A DNA stretch of 64,000 nt from CAWJMN01 sp963844055 (GCA_963844055.1 CAWJMN010000001.1:3906001-3970000), one strand, 5' to 3'; positions 8,881 to 18,135 are shown, numbered from the stretch's first letter. Notes: a model not told the origin generated them from the sequence alone. Translations and numbers: made by a program.

Positions 8881-9306
8881 ATGTCACGCGCCGAGATCGA
8901 AGCCCTGATTCCCCATCGCAAGCCCATGCTGCTGATCGAGGAGATCGTATCGCGTGGCGAAGACACCATCACTTGCCGGGCTGATTTCCAAGGGGATGAG
9001 TTCTTCTTTCAGGGGCACTATCCAAACTTCCCTTTGGTACCAGGCGTCATCCTTTGCGAAGCGTCGCTGCAAACGGGTGCCGTATTACTTAGCAAGTTTA
9101 CAACCGAACATGGTGGTGTTCCTGTCGCCACTCGCCTGGGTGAAGTGAAGTTTAAGCGGATGGTTCGACCGGGCGATTCGGTCCTCATCGAAGTTAAGCT
9201 AAACGAGCGCCTTGCCAATGCGTTCTTCATGTCGGCTCGCGTTACATGCGGCGGCAAACTGGCTGCCTCCCTCGACTTCGCTTGCTCCGTCACCGAAGTA
9301 CAGTAA
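8881..9306 (+). CDS. 3-hydroxyacyl-ACP dehydratase, FabZ-like hotdog protein
   Basis: A 141-aa single-hotdog protein of FabZ length. The catalytic signature GHYPNFPLVPGVILCEASLQ contains the FabZ catalytic His (H46) and Glu (E60), and a PHRKPMLLI motif lies near the N-terminus as in FabZ. FabZ enzymes dehydrate 3-hydroxyacyl-ACP to trans-2-enoyl-ACP. The signature departs from the housekeeping form (usually GHFPG-P-MPGV--IEAMAQ). With two CrtI-like genes before it and a FabI-type reductase after it, this suggests a specialised chain-modifying enzyme rather than the main FabZ. The same strand and short spacing argue for co-transcription with the upstream oxidoreductase. Confidence 0.85.
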   Translation: MSRAEIEALIPHRKPMLLIEEIVSRGEDTITCRADFQGDEFFFQGHYPNFPLVPGVILCEASLQTGAVLLSKFTTEHGGVPVATRLGEVKFKRMVRPGDSVLIEVKLNERLANAFFMSARVTCGGKLAASLDFACSVTEVQ

Positions 9307-9348
9307 CTCCAGTTCGGCGAGGTGCAGTTTTTACAGCGGAGGAGATAT

Positions 9349-9489
9349 AGCCACAGAGCACACAGAGGCCACAGAGAGAATGCAAGAGATAGTCAGTACA
9401 AAGCTTTGAAGGACACCAAGTTTTTTTTCTCCGAACAACAAACCTTCCCTCTTTGTATTTTCTCTATGACCTCTGTGTGCTCTGTGGCT
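9349..9489. repeat. Inverted-repeat element (MITE-like) between fabZ-like and fabI-like genes
   Basis: Two arms (9349-9368 and 9470-9489) are perfect reverse complements over 20 bp and stay similar for about 10 bp further inward. They consist of CACAGAG-type repeats and flank about 100 bp with no gene. Intergenic elements with this CCACAGAG/CTCTGTGG composition occur dispersed in several bacterial phyla, from general knowledge. A related motif (TTCGTGTATTCCGTGGT) follows at about 9526-9542. It has no transposase and may be a non-autonomous mobile element. Confidence 0.7.
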
Positions 9490-9590
9490 TAACTCCCCCT
9501 CCCCTGCCTTCCCTTTGGTACATGTTCGTGTATTCCGTGGTACAACTTCTCTCTTAACTCCATTTGCAGGGCGACACAGGAACTTACGAG

Positions 9591-10391
9591 ATGGACTTTT
9601 TAGGTATTGCAAATCAATCGTTCCTGGTCTTTGGCGTTGCCAATAAGAAGAGCGTTGCTTGGCACGTGGCGAAGAACCTACTCGACGTTGGGGCCAAAGT
9701 CACCTTCGTCGTTCGTAGTGAAACACGCAAGGCAAGCATCGCCAAGCTTGTGGGCGACAATCCTGTGCTCGTCTGCGACGTTGAATTCCAAGAGCAAATT
9801 GATGCACTAGCAGCCGAACTAAAACAGCGAAATGAAAAGTACTCCGGCTTTTTACACAGCTTGGCGTTTGCGGATTACTCAGAAGGGATCAAACCATTTC
9901 ACGAAACCTCGCGGGCGGCATTCCTGCAAGCGGTTAACATCTCCTGCTTTTCGCTCACCGCACTCGCAAACGCTCTCAAAGACATTCTGACGGAAGACGC
10001 CTCAGTGGTGACGGTTTCCATCTCGACCACCAAGATGGCCAGCGAGAGCTATGGCTACATGGCACCGATCAAAGCAGCCCTCGATTCTTCGATTGCGTTC
10101 CTGACAAAATCGTTTAGTCGTTTTTCGAAGGTTCGCTTCAACGCCGTTTCACCGGGCTTGTTAAAGACGAGTGCCTCCGCAGGAATTCCCGGCTATGTCG
10201 ATTCCTACCTGTTTGCTGAGCAAGTGATTCCGCGCAAGGAGGCAGTGCAAACGCAGGAAGCGGCGGATGTCGCAACGTTTTTGTTAAGTCCACGTTCCAG
10301 CGGCATCGTGGCCCAGTCCATCGTGGTAGACGCCGGCATGGCGATCAACTATTTTGACGCAAACATCGTTGAGCGGGCCATGCGCGAATAG
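9591..10391 (+). CDS. fabI: Enoyl-[acyl-carrier-protein] reductase, FabI-type SDR
   Basis: A 266-aa divergent short-chain dehydrogenase of the FabI group. The ATG at 9591 is preferred over 9564 because the family core (FLVFGVANKKSVAW, matching the FabI G-ANxxSIAW cofactor motif) begins shortly after it. The catalytic Tyr and Lys are at Y154 and K161 with the Y-x6-K spacing typical of FabI rather than the Y-x3-K of classical SDRs. The C-terminal VVDAGMAIN end also fits. FabI reduces trans-2-enoyl-ACP, the step after FabZ. It may be the cell's main enoyl reductase or a pathway-specific one serving the neighbouring CrtI/FabZ genes. A repeat element separates it from the FabZ-like gene. Confidence 0.85.
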   Translation: MDFLGIANQSFLVFGVANKKSVAWHVAKNLLDVGAKVTFVVRSETRKASIAKLVGDNPVLVCDVEFQEQIDALAAELKQRNEKYSGFLHSLAFADYSEGIKPFHETSRAAFLQAVNISCFSLTALANALKDILTEDASVVTVSISTTKMASESYGYMAPIKAALDSSIAFLTKSFSRFSKVRFNAVSPGLLKTSASAGIPGYVDSYLFAEQVIPRKEAVQTQEAADVATFLLSPRSSGIVAQSIVVDAGMAINYFDANIVERAMRE

Positions 10392-10418
10392 CTGTCCTAG
10401 AACCAAAGGGATAAACTC

Positions 10419-11387
10419 ATGCTGCGGTCGAACTTCATCTGGGCTTTGGGACTATTCGCTCTTTTGCTGGTCCCAGTGGCATCCGCCGCTGAACCTGCCG
10501 GGCCGTTTACAATCGGCCTCTTGCCCGACACCCAGTTCTACAGCGAAAAATATCCCGACACGTACATTTCTCAGGCGTTGTGGTTGCGAGAAGAGTACCG
10601 GGCCAAGCGACTGAACTTTGTGATTGGACTGGGAGACATCGTTCAAAACCCGGCCGTAGAAAGCGAATGGAAGAATGCCGATGCGGCATCGAAAATTCTC
10701 GACGGCATCGTTCCTTATACGATTGTTCCTGGCAACCACGACATGGTTACCGAGACTTCTGGCCTGACGCGCAACACAGCACTCTATCGCAAGTACTTTC
10801 CGCCGGCACGCTATGCCGCAGAGCCTTGGTACGGCGGCCATCTGGGCGAGGGGAACGACAACAACTTCTGTCGCTTTGAAGCGAGTGGCTACAAACTGCT
10901 GGTGATTAGCTTGGAGTTTTGTCCTTCCGATGAAGCACTCGCCTGGGCCAAGAAAGTGATCGATGACCATCCCCAGCACGCCGTCATTGTCGCCACGCAT
11001 TCGTACCTAGGCCTCAAAGAGCGAGATAAATTGGGCCCGACTGCCTACAAGATCGCCGGCAACAGCGGCGAGCAAATGTGGGAAAAGTTCATCGCTAAAA
11101 ATCCCCGCATCTTTCTCGTGGTGAGCGGCCACTTCAGCGGCGTCAACCAAATGGTCAGCAAGAATGAAGCGGGCCTGCCAGTGCTAGAAATCCTTACCGA
11201 CTACCAAAGCACAGGTAGCGGCGGCGATGGGTGGCTACGCACGCTGCGGTTTGTTCCGGCGGAAAACAAGATCTATGTGGAGGCGTATTCGCCCCTGCTC
11301 AAAAAGAACCATGAAGACCCGCAGCACACGCTAGTATTGCCGTTTGATTTTTCACGGCTCGAAATTGCAGCATCCGCAATCAAATAG
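10419..11387 (+). CDS. Secreted calcineurin-like metallophosphoesterase
   Basis: A 322-aa protein with a signal peptide (hydrophobic stretch about residues 8-22, cleavage likely after ASA). Metallophosphoesterase motifs appear in order: LLPDTQFY (Asp ligand), IGLGDIVQN (GDxx), VPGNHD (GNHD), VATHSY and VSGHFSG (GHxx). These residues bind a dinuclear metal centre in the family. It starts 27 bp after the fabI-like gene with AAGGGA as ribosome-binding site, so read-through is possible. Periplasmic or extracellular phosphoester hydrolysis is likely; substrate is unknown. Confidence 0.85.
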   Translation: MLRSNFIWALGLFALLLVPVASAAEPAGPFTIGLLPDTQFYSEKYPDTYISQALWLREEYRAKRLNFVIGLGDIVQNPAVESEWKNADAASKILDGIVPYTIVPGNHDMVTETSGLTRNTALYRKYFPPARYAAEPWYGGHLGEGNDNNFCRFEASGYKLLVISLEFCPSDEALAWAKKVIDDHPQHAVIVATHSYLGLKERDKLGPTAYKIAGNSGEQMWEKFIAKNPRIFLVVSGHFSGVNQMVSKNEAGLPVLEILTDYQSTGSGGDGWLRTLRFVPAENKIYVEAYSPLLKKNHEDPQHTLVLPFDFSRLEIAASAIK

Positions 11388-11453
11388 GCGAAGGCTGGCG
11401 CTTAGGCACAAGACGCTCAAAAAGCCAAGTCGATTAGACATGGCAGAGTGGAG

Positions 11454-12122
11454 CTACTTCTTCTTTTCTGGGGCATTCATTGGAACGACTCGAGAAAGCA
11501 CAATGGAATCCAGAACTTCGTTTTCTTTGTAGTCGGTCGATTTTGGTAATAACAGTCGTGACTTAAGTCGCTTCTCCTTAGCCGCTTCCGTTGGCTCAAA
11601 CCAAACAGAGAATCCCTCTTTTTTGTAAATCGCGAAGGACCCGTTGACACCTGTGAAGCCTCTTTGGTCCTCCGTTGGTATCCCACATTTTTCTTTTACA
11701 TCGTCAATCGAATCTTGCCTGCTTATATTGAAAGGGAGCGCACCTTTCCATAGAGGGACGAATAACCGGCAGGATTCGATTTCCAGATTGGGATCACAAT
11801 TTATCGTTACCCCCAAATCCTTCCAGTAATATTCAAACCTACCCTCCAAACCTTTTGCGTCTTCCCTAGGAATGATTCTCACTTGCGGGTCTTTCCCGAT
11901 CTTCAAAATAAGCGACTGCATTTCTTCGCAAAAAATCTTCTTCCCCAGCAAGGCCTTCAGGTCTGCTATTTCAATGGGCCCGTCTGAGCCCGTCTTGTCG
12001 TTAGCATTCTCAGTCGTCTTTTCATTGCTGCTAGGCGTCTGTGAATAGCCATTTCCAGCAACTACACAAAGGAAAAAAAGCATCATGCAAGGCGCACAGC
12101 AGAACCTACGGAGCAACTTCAT
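11454..12122 (-). CDS. Hypothetical secreted protein
   Basis: About 222 aa from the ATG at 12122, chosen because a clear signal peptide follows at once (MKLLRRF plus a hydrophobic stretch, cleavage probably after GYSQ). An upstream in-frame ATG at 12158 would place 12 polar residues before it. The mature part has a Ser/Asn/Thr-rich linker and then a mixed alpha/beta domain containing YYWKDLGVTINCDPN and GFSVWFEPTEAAKEKRLKSR. I do not recognise the family. It converges with the phosphoesterase gene and is separated from it by 66 bp. Confidence 0.6.
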   Translation of the reverse strand: MKLLRRFCCAPCMMLFFLCVVAGNGYSQTPSSNEKTTENANDKTGSDGPIEIADLKALLGKKIFCEEMQSLILKIGKDPQVRIIPREDAKGLEGRFEYYWKDLGVTINCDPNLEIESCRLFVPLWKGALPFNISRQDSIDDVKEKCGIPTEDQRGFTGVNGSFAIYKKEGFSVWFEPTEAAKEKRLKSRLLLPKSTDYKENEVLDSIVLSRVVPMNAPEKKK

Positions 12123-12158
12123 AAGACACAACTCTCCACGGCTTTTGCGAGACAACAA

Positions 12159-12692
12159 AGACCTAAAGATTCAAGATGGCCTGTCATTCACTCATTCTGT
12201 ATGGGAATAGAAAACATCAATCAGTCTATTGTCTTTTCCGTATCTCGTCGAATCACAAATTTCCCAAATTGTACTTGCACTCGCCTTTGCCCTGCCAAAA
12301 ACTACCATGTCTTTGCAGTTCAAGCCAAACTCAAACAACCGCCTCTATCAGCAATGCCATAGATTTATTTACCCGCAACGTGCAGCTTGCTATTCGTTTG
12401 AGGACACGAATGAAAATCATAGTCCCAGGGTTTGAACAGCGGTCGCGTTCCAAAGACGCCAGAGTCAGTTAAAAGCAAGACTTGCCCTCGACCATTTCAT
12501 CCTGCCTGCAAAACGCATCGACGATTTGCAGCGTGTCCGAGCAAGCAAAACACTTAAGCGCGGAACTTGGAAAGGAGGCTTTCCTAGGGATCAACTGGCC
12601 TCGCAGTTTCACCGTCAACCGAGCATTTTGCCCCGTGATATTGGCGATTGTTTTTGCGCAAACCATTTCGCAAAAACAATTGGCAACTAATG
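12159..12692. other. Intergenic region without a convincing gene
   Basis: About 530 bp between the start of the secreted protein (minus strand) and the end of the OleA-like gene (minus strand). Short open frames on both strands show no recognisable motif, signal or plausible start, and the base composition is more AT-rich than in the genes. It may carry the promoter of 11454-12122. I see no RNA gene or repeat. Confidence 0.5.
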
Positions 12693-13835
12693 CTAGGGCT
12701 TGCTGACAATCGCAGCGGGCTCACGGTCGAATACGCGGACGTTACGCGTAGTGGATTGCGGCAAGCGGACATGGGCTTCTTGCCAATCGACAGCCATCAT
12801 TACGCAGTTGATGCCGCTGCCAATTCCGAGCAAAGCGACGGAATCTCCGGCCGTCAAAAAGCCATCTTCCTGGGCAAGTGCCAAAGAGATCGGCAAAGCG
12901 ACCGAGCCGGTATTTCCCAGCCAGGGGAAAGTGAAATAATCGTTTTCTGGCGTGAGGCCGAGCGATTCCAGCATGAGTTTGCGATGGGCACCGCCAACCT
13001 GATGGCAGATGGTCTTGGTAAAGTCAGCTGCGGTTCGCTTGCTTTCCGCCAGGAACTTTTCAAACGTGGCGACGCCGGTAGCGATTCCCTTTTGCAACAG
13101 CTGTTCCGAATCGGTCTGCATCAGGATGCCACCCGAGGCGGCCCCTTCGGCAGGTTGATCGGCATGGCCCCCTTGGCATAGCTGGTGATGCTGCGTGTGA
13201 GCACGTACCGCAGCGGAGGTGATTCGATTTTTGCTACGGCTGATCGACGCATGGGTCAGCAGGACTGCGCCGCTGGCCGAACCAATCGTTAGCGATGCCA
13301 CGGCCAGCTTCATCTGCTCGCGCGTGAGTGACGTATTGCGATTGAGTTCGGCAATAGTGGTTTCCAGCAAGGATCGAGAATCCTCGGTGCCTACGACGAG
13401 TCCCGCTTCAATCTGTCCCAGCTCAATCATGTTGGCGACTTGGATCATGCCGCTAAGCAAACCCAGGCAGGCGTTGGAAACGTCATAGACGACGCAATCC
13501 TCGGATAGGCCAAGGCGATAATGCACGCCACAAGCGGTCGCTGGCTCTAGAAAATCCCGACAGACCGAACCATGTACCAAGGCACCGATTTTTTTAGGGT
13601 CGATGCCACTGCGTTCAATCGCGGTCTTGCCACTTTCAACGCTGGGACCACTGGGCCTCGTTCCAACAGGCCACAAGCGTCGCTCACGAATGCCTGTCAT
13701 CAATTCCAGTCGGCCTTCCGGCAAACGGAGTCGCTGATAAAGCGGGGCCAGCCGCGACTCAATCTCTTCGCTAGAAAGGACTTCGTCGGGAAGGTGATAT
13801 CCCAGGGATTCAAGGCAAACGTTTTGATAGCGCAT
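12693..13835 (-). CDS. oleA: OleA-like thiolase (3-oxoacyl-ACP synthase III superfamily)
   Basis: About 380 aa from the ATG at 13835 (MRYQNV); an upstream in-frame start at 13961 would add 42 residues unlike the family. From remembered OleA sequences the match is close: FQNV-type start, RL-PLY-RL, TGIRERRLW, CRDFLEPATA, DVSNACLGLLSGM and the C-terminal ALLGIGSGINC. The four OleA active-site residues are visible as E97, C123, H278 and N308. OleA condenses two fatty acyl-CoA chains head to head to a 2-alkyl-3-ketoacid, the first step of long-chain olefin synthesis. Its usual partners OleB, OleC and OleD are not in this window. A FabH-like starter ketosynthase is the alternative. Confidence 0.75.
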   Translation of the reverse strand: MRYQNVCLESLGYHLPDEVLSSEEIESRLAPLYQRLRLPEGRLELMTGIRERRLWPVGTRPSGPSVESGKTAIERSGIDPKKIGALVHGSVCRDFLEPATACGVHYRLGLSEDCVVYDVSNACLGLLSGMIQVANMIELGQIEAGLVVGTEDSRSLLETTIAELNRNTSLTREQMKLAVASLTIGSASGAVLLTHASISRSKNRITSAAVRAHTQHHQLCQGGHADQPAEGAASGGILMQTDSEQLLQKGIATGVATFEKFLAESKRTAADFTKTICHQVGGAHRKLMLESLGLTPENDYFTFPWLGNTGSVALPISLALAQEDGFLTAGDSVALLGIGSGINCVMMAVDWQEAHVRLPQSTTRNVRVFDREPAAIVSKP

Positions 13836-14239
13836 GCAACCAAGGTAACAGTCCCCCGGAAACCCGTAAACGGCCGCATCCGCGGAACCCACAGAATCGA
13901 CATTCCCCTGCCAACCTCTCGCAGGCTCGTCATTCCGAGTGTCCCCCAGAATAGCACACAATAGTTCTGTTTATTTATTTACACATACACACTATAGAGG
14001 CACCAGCGACAGGGCTTTACGGCCGCCCCTGGCCCGCGTTCGCGGCGGGAAGAGCCTCAACAGACGCCCGACAGTTCCCCAAGCGTTATAATGCGTCCTG
14101 AGCACCTTAAAACGGATTTCCCGAGGAAGCCCTGGCCTTCCTTCTCGCCCCTCCAAGGGCTTTTGTGCGGTAGGGAAACGACGGCAAACGGGCATAGCTC
14201 GGCAAGTACGGCCAAACAGCGTGGCAAGGAAATCTGGAC

Positions 14240-16327
14240 GTGAGTTTTCAACTGCAGAGCTCGTTTCAACCGGGGGGAGATCAACCCCAGGCGATTTCCG
14301 CATTGGTCGAGGGACTAAAGGCTGGCAAAAAGAACCAGGTGCTGATGGGTGTCACCGGTTCGGGCAAGACGTTTACGATCGCCAACGTGATTCAAGCGGT
14401 TCAAAAGCCAACGCTGGTGATCTCGCATAATAAAACCTTGGCGGCACAACTCTATTCGGAGTTCAAAGAGTTCTTCCCGCACAATGCGGTGCACTACTTC
14501 GTCAGCTATTACGATTACTACCAGCCCGAGGCTTACATCCCTCAGCGGGATATCTACATTGAAAAAGACTCATCGATCAATCAAGAGATCGATCGTTTGC
14601 GATTGGCCACGACGAGCTCTCTCGTCAGTCGGGACGATGTGATCATCATCGCGTCCGTCTCGAGTATTTACGGCTTGGGATCTCCCAAAGATTACAAGTC
14701 GATGATGGTATCGCTACGCGTGGGAGAAACCATCGACCGCGACAAAGTACTGGGCCAGCTGATCGACATTCAATACGACCGCAATGACATCTCGTTTGAA
14801 CGTAGCAAGTTCCGCGTGCGCGGCGATTGTGTGGAAGTGTGGCCTAGCTATGAAGAGTACGCCTATCGGATTGAACTTTGGGGCGATGATATCGAAAAAC
14901 TATCGTTCATCAATCCTGTCAGTGGCGAGATTCTAGCGACACAGCAGCAGCTATTCATCTATCCGGCCAAGCACTTCGTCATGCCGGAAGATCGGATCGC
15001 TGCCGCCATCGATACCATCAAGCAAGAACTCGAAGAACGCCTGCAACAACTGCGCGATACCGGCAAGCTGCTGGAAGCGCAGCGACTTAATGCGCGAACT
15101 CGCTTTGACATTGAAATGCTGCAAGAGGTCGGGCATTGTCCTGGCATTGAAAACTACAGCCGACCTTTGGCAGGCCGCCCCGCAGGCTCAACACCCGATA
15201 CACTTTACGATTTTTTTCCTAAAGACTTCTTGCTGGTCATCGATGAATCGCACGTGACGGTGCCGCAGGTCCGGGCGATGTACAACGGCGACCGCGCCCG
15301 CAAAATCACGCTGGTAGAGCATGGTTTTCGCCTGCCAAGCGCGCTGGACAACCGCCCACTCAAATTTGAAGAGTGGGAGCAAAAGATCCATCAGGTCATC
15401 CACGTTTCGGCAACGCCCAACGATTACGAACTGGAGCAAACGGGAGGCGAAGTGGTCGAACAGATCATCCGTCCCACGGGGCTGCTGGATCCTGTGATTG
15501 AAGTTCAGCCGGCGCGAGGACAGGTGCCGCACCTTCTGACGCAAGTGCGCGAGCGAGCCGCGATTGGCGAGCGCGTGTTGGTCACCGCGTTAACCAAGCG
15601 ATTGGCAGAAGACCTATCGGCCTACTTGGTTGAGCAAGGAGTCGCATGCCGCTGGCTACATAGCGAGCTCGATGCGTTTGAACGGGTAGAGCTTCTTCAA
15701 GACCTTCGACATGGCAAGTTCGATGTGCTGGTTGGTGTCAACCTGCTTCGCGAAGGTCTCGACTTGCCCGAAGTTTCTTTGGTCGCGATTCTCGATGCCG
15801 ACAAAGAAGGATTCTTGCGTAGCGAGACGAGCCTTATTCAAACGATTGGCCGTGCCGCTCGTAATGTGAACGCCAAAGTGATTTTGTATGCCGACCGAAT
15901 CACCGATTCGATGCAGCTGGCGATGGATGAAACTCGCCGACGTCGAACCATTCAAGAGAAGTACAACCAAGAGCACGGCATTACGCCCGAGACCGTCAAA
16001 AAGAACATCCGTTCGGGGATTGAGTCAGCGATGTCGGCCCATCGAACCGCAAGTCGGGCCGTGGGACGCAAAGAAGCGTCAGAGATCATTACGGCCGAGT
16101 ATCTCGACGCGCTTGAGAATGAAATGTTGGAAGCCGCCAACAATTTGGAGTTTGAAAAAGCGGCCGCCTTGCGAGACCGGATCACGAAGCTGCGTGATTC
16201 GATGGGCGAAGCGCTCGACGATGTGGACGACCGCCCCATGCGTCCCCAGAAGGGAGCGCACGGCCGTAAAAAGTTTGGCAAGGCTGGGTCCGGTGGACGG
16301 GTTCCTAAGCCAAAGCGCCAACCGTAA
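14240..16327 (+). CDS. uvrB: UvrABC system protein B
   Basis: A 695-aa excinuclease ABC subunit B, normal length. A GTG start at 14240 follows AAGGAA. Motifs in order: Walker A GVTGSGKTFT, the DNA-clamping beta-hairpin YYDYYQPEAYIPQRDIYIEKD region, DEXH-type box LLVIDESHVTVPQ, the VSATP helicase motif, GVNLLREGLDLPEV, QTIGRAARN and a C-terminal UVR domain (LEFEKAAALRDRI) that contacts UvrC. It verifies DNA damage after loading by UvrA and recruits UvrC for dual incision. A short basic tail (GRKKFGKAG) follows. It stands alone here; uvrA and uvrC are not in the window. Confidence 0.98.
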   Translation: MSFQLQSSFQPGGDQPQAISALVEGLKAGKKNQVLMGVTGSGKTFTIANVIQAVQKPTLVISHNKTLAAQLYSEFKEFFPHNAVHYFVSYYDYYQPEAYIPQRDIYIEKDSSINQEIDRLRLATTSSLVSRDDVIIIASVSSIYGLGSPKDYKSMMVSLRVGETIDRDKVLGQLIDIQYDRNDISFERSKFRVRGDCVEVWPSYEEYAYRIELWGDDIEKLSFINPVSGEILATQQQLFIYPAKHFVMPEDRIAAAIDTIKQELEERLQQLRDTGKLLEAQRLNARTRFDIEMLQEVGHCPGIENYSRPLAGRPAGSTPDTLYDFFPKDFLLVIDESHVTVPQVRAMYNGDRARKITLVEHGFRLPSALDNRPLKFEEWEQKIHQVIHVSATPNDYELEQTGGEVVEQIIRPTGLLDPVIEVQPARGQVPHLLTQVRERAAIGERVLVTALTKRLAEDLSAYLVEQGVACRWLHSELDAFERVELLQDLRHGKFDVLVGVNLLREGLDLPEVSLVAILDADKEGFLRSETSLIQTIGRAARNVNAKVILYADRITDSMQLAMDETRRRRTIQEKYNQEHGITPETVKKNIRSGIESAMSAHRTASRAVGRKEASEIITAEYLDALENEMLEAANNLEFEKAAALRDRITKLRDSMGEALDDVDDRPMRPQKGAHGRKKFGKAGSGGRVPKPKRQP

Positions 16328-16585
16328 TTGGGGCTGAATAACCGACAGAACCGGCCGTCGGGAATAGCAAGCTGGCCCCTAAGTGTTTATCCTTTAGGGT
16401 GTTAGGTTCGGATACAGCCACTTCCGCACTGGGGAAAACTGCCGAAAATCAGCTCGTTGGGCCGCAAAGTGCCGGGCAATCGGTTGTCATGCCCCCCGTT
16501 TTTCAGGGTGAAACACGGGGGGTCCTTAGAAAACGCCCGCAACGGCCCCTTACCGGGGAATAATTGGCTTGGTGACAAGGTCTAC

Positions 16586-17248
16586 ATGAAAGACGTCGTT
16601 CCCTCTACTAACGGCTCCACGCCGAATCCTCCCTTGGCAGCCTCCTCGGCTTCCCAGGAAGGAAATGGGCCAGCGCCTGCCTTAGGCAGTGCTTCGCCCT
16701 TAGACGTGGCAGCCGAAAGCGTAGGCCCGCCTGGGAACGATGGACTAAGTGCGTCTGAGGGTGATGTTCCCTCCTTGATGGACTTGATCAAAGAGTTTCA
16801 TGCGCCCCTTTATCGCTATGCGTTTCGCCTCACCGGCCAAGCAGCAGATGCTGAGGACCTTACTCAGCAAGCGTTTTTGGTGGCACAACGAAAACGGCAT
16901 CAAATCCGCGAGGCGGAACGTGCTGGAGCATGGCTGTTTGCCGTGCTTCGAAGTTGTTATTTGAAATCGAAACGAAAGAACTCTCCGACCACGCTTGGAG
17001 AAGGATCGATCGACGAATTCGAAGCGACGGAAAGCACGGCCTTACATGTGCTCGATCGCGAGAAGCTGCAAGCAGCGTTACTTGACCTGCCTGAAGAGTT
17101 CCGCGTGGTGGTATTGATGTTTTATTTTGAAGAGTTGTCGTACAAAGAAATTGCCGAACAATTGGGGATTCCGATTGGGACGGTGATGAGTCGGCTTTCT
17201 AGGGCCAAAAGCCATTTGAGAGCCCGGCTGGGTGAGCAGAGCAGTTAG
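16586..17248 (+). CDS. RNA polymerase ECF sigma factor
   Basis: About 220 aa from the ATG at 16586; a TTG at 16457 in the same frame would add a low-complexity stretch. A Pro/Ser/Ala-rich N-terminal extension of roughly 60 residues precedes sigma region 2 (APLYRYAFRLTGQAADAEDLTQQAFLVAQR). Region 4 is LPEEFRVVVLMFYFEELSYKEIAEQLGIPIGTVMSRLSRAKSHL, with its helix-turn-helix. Regions 1 and 3 are missing, which defines an ECF factor. The next gene encodes a protein with one central membrane segment and is probably its anti-sigma factor, so the pair should respond to an envelope signal. Confidence 0.9.
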   Translation: MKDVVPSTNGSTPNPPLAASSASQEGNGPAPALGSASPLDVAAESVGPPGNDGLSASEGDVPSLMDLIKEFHAPLYRYAFRLTGQAADAEDLTQQAFLVAQRKRHQIREAERAGAWLFAVLRSCYLKSKRKNSPTTLGEGSIDEFEATESTALHVLDREKLQAALLDLPEEFRVVVLMFYFEELSYKEIAEQLGIPIGTVMSRLSRAKSHLRARLGEQSS

Positions 17249-17361
17249 TAAAGGGAAGGTCGCATTCTCTCCATCGGGAATCGATCACTTGGAACTGGCA
17301 GCGCGGCGTAAACCGTGAGCGTACGGCTTGGATGCTGTCCCTTTTCGTGTGTGGTACTGTT

Positions 17362-18135
17362 ATGACTATTTCACCAGAACTACGTCGGCAGATCGATAGT
17401 TGTCGTACAACCGACATCGATCCTTCGTGCCCCGAACTGGCCTCGCTGCGACAAGCAGCACAAGAGAATGCCGAAGTGGCGGATGCGCTTCGCCAATCTG
17501 TTGCCTTAGACCAGAAGATCGCCGCGGCCCTGGTGGATGTTCCAGTGCCAGAGGGCCTTAGCGAGCGGATTGTGGCTAAGCTTGCCGAAGCTCAATCGGC
17601 TGTTGTCGTAGAAAAGCGTGCTGGCTATCGTCGTCAACTCCTGGCAGCGATTGCCTTAGCGACGGCCGCCGTGATGGCAGGACTCTGGTTTGGATTTTCT
17701 GAGAAGTCGGACACCCCAGAACTGGTTACCCAGGCCGAGCTGGCCGATCGGGCTGATGGCTGGCTGAAGGAAGCGTTTGCGGTTGCCGGCTGGCGCGACG
17801 ATATCGAAAACATTCCCGCTACGTTTGCCAAAGACAATGTGGTGCTAGGTAAAGTGGTTCGTTGGCGCGAGATTACCACGGGCCCGGAATCCGAAATGGT
17901 TGCTCTCGACCTGACGCCTGCGGGCGAATCCGCACGGGCGCTGCTGCTGGTCGCCGTTACCAAGGCTCAGTACGAACTGACCACACTTCCTGTCACCACG
18001 TTGCCAACTAGCGGCAAGCTGCGAACGGTTGCTTGGCAAAAAGACAAGAGCCTGTTTGTGCTGGCTGTCCAGGAAGAAGATGGACAACGTCTGGAACAGT
18101 TCCTACGCAGCCAACAGTTAACCTTTAACGAATAG
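17362..18135 (+). CDS. Membrane-anchored putative anti-sigma factor
   Basis: About 257 aa from the ATG at 17362 (MTISPELRRQ). The N-terminal 90 residues are polar, helical and likely cytoplasmic. One transmembrane segment follows (about residues 91-112, LLAAIALATAAVMAGLWFGF). A roughly 140-residue domain after it is probably periplasmic. It lies 113 bp after an ECF sigma gene on the same strand. There is no HxxxCxxC zinc motif, so it is not a classical ZAS-type anti-sigma factor; the assignment rests on topology and position. The strong hairpin at 18204-18234 ends the unit. Confidence 0.65.
   Translation: MTISPELRRQIDSCRTTDIDPSCPELASLRQAAQENAEVADALRQSVALDQKIAAALVDVPVPEGLSERIVAKLAEAQSAVVVEKRAGYRRQLLAAIALATAAVMAGLWFGFSEKSDTPELVTQAELADRADGWLKEAFAVAGWRDDIENIPATFAKDNVVLGKVVRWREITTGPESEMVALDLTPAGESARALLLVAVTKAQYELTTLPVTTLPTSGKLRTVAWQKDKSLFVLAVQEEDGQRLEQFLRSQQLTFNE

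Noticed and set aside
9349..9489. CRISPR-like array from repeated CACAGAG units
   Set aside because: The units are short, imperfect and arranged as one inverted repeat, without regular spacers or cas genes.
9331..9612. 93-aa minus-strand ORF across the inverted-repeat element
   Set aside because: The sequence HRAHRGHRE comes from the CACAGAG repeat; there is no domain or ribosome-binding site.
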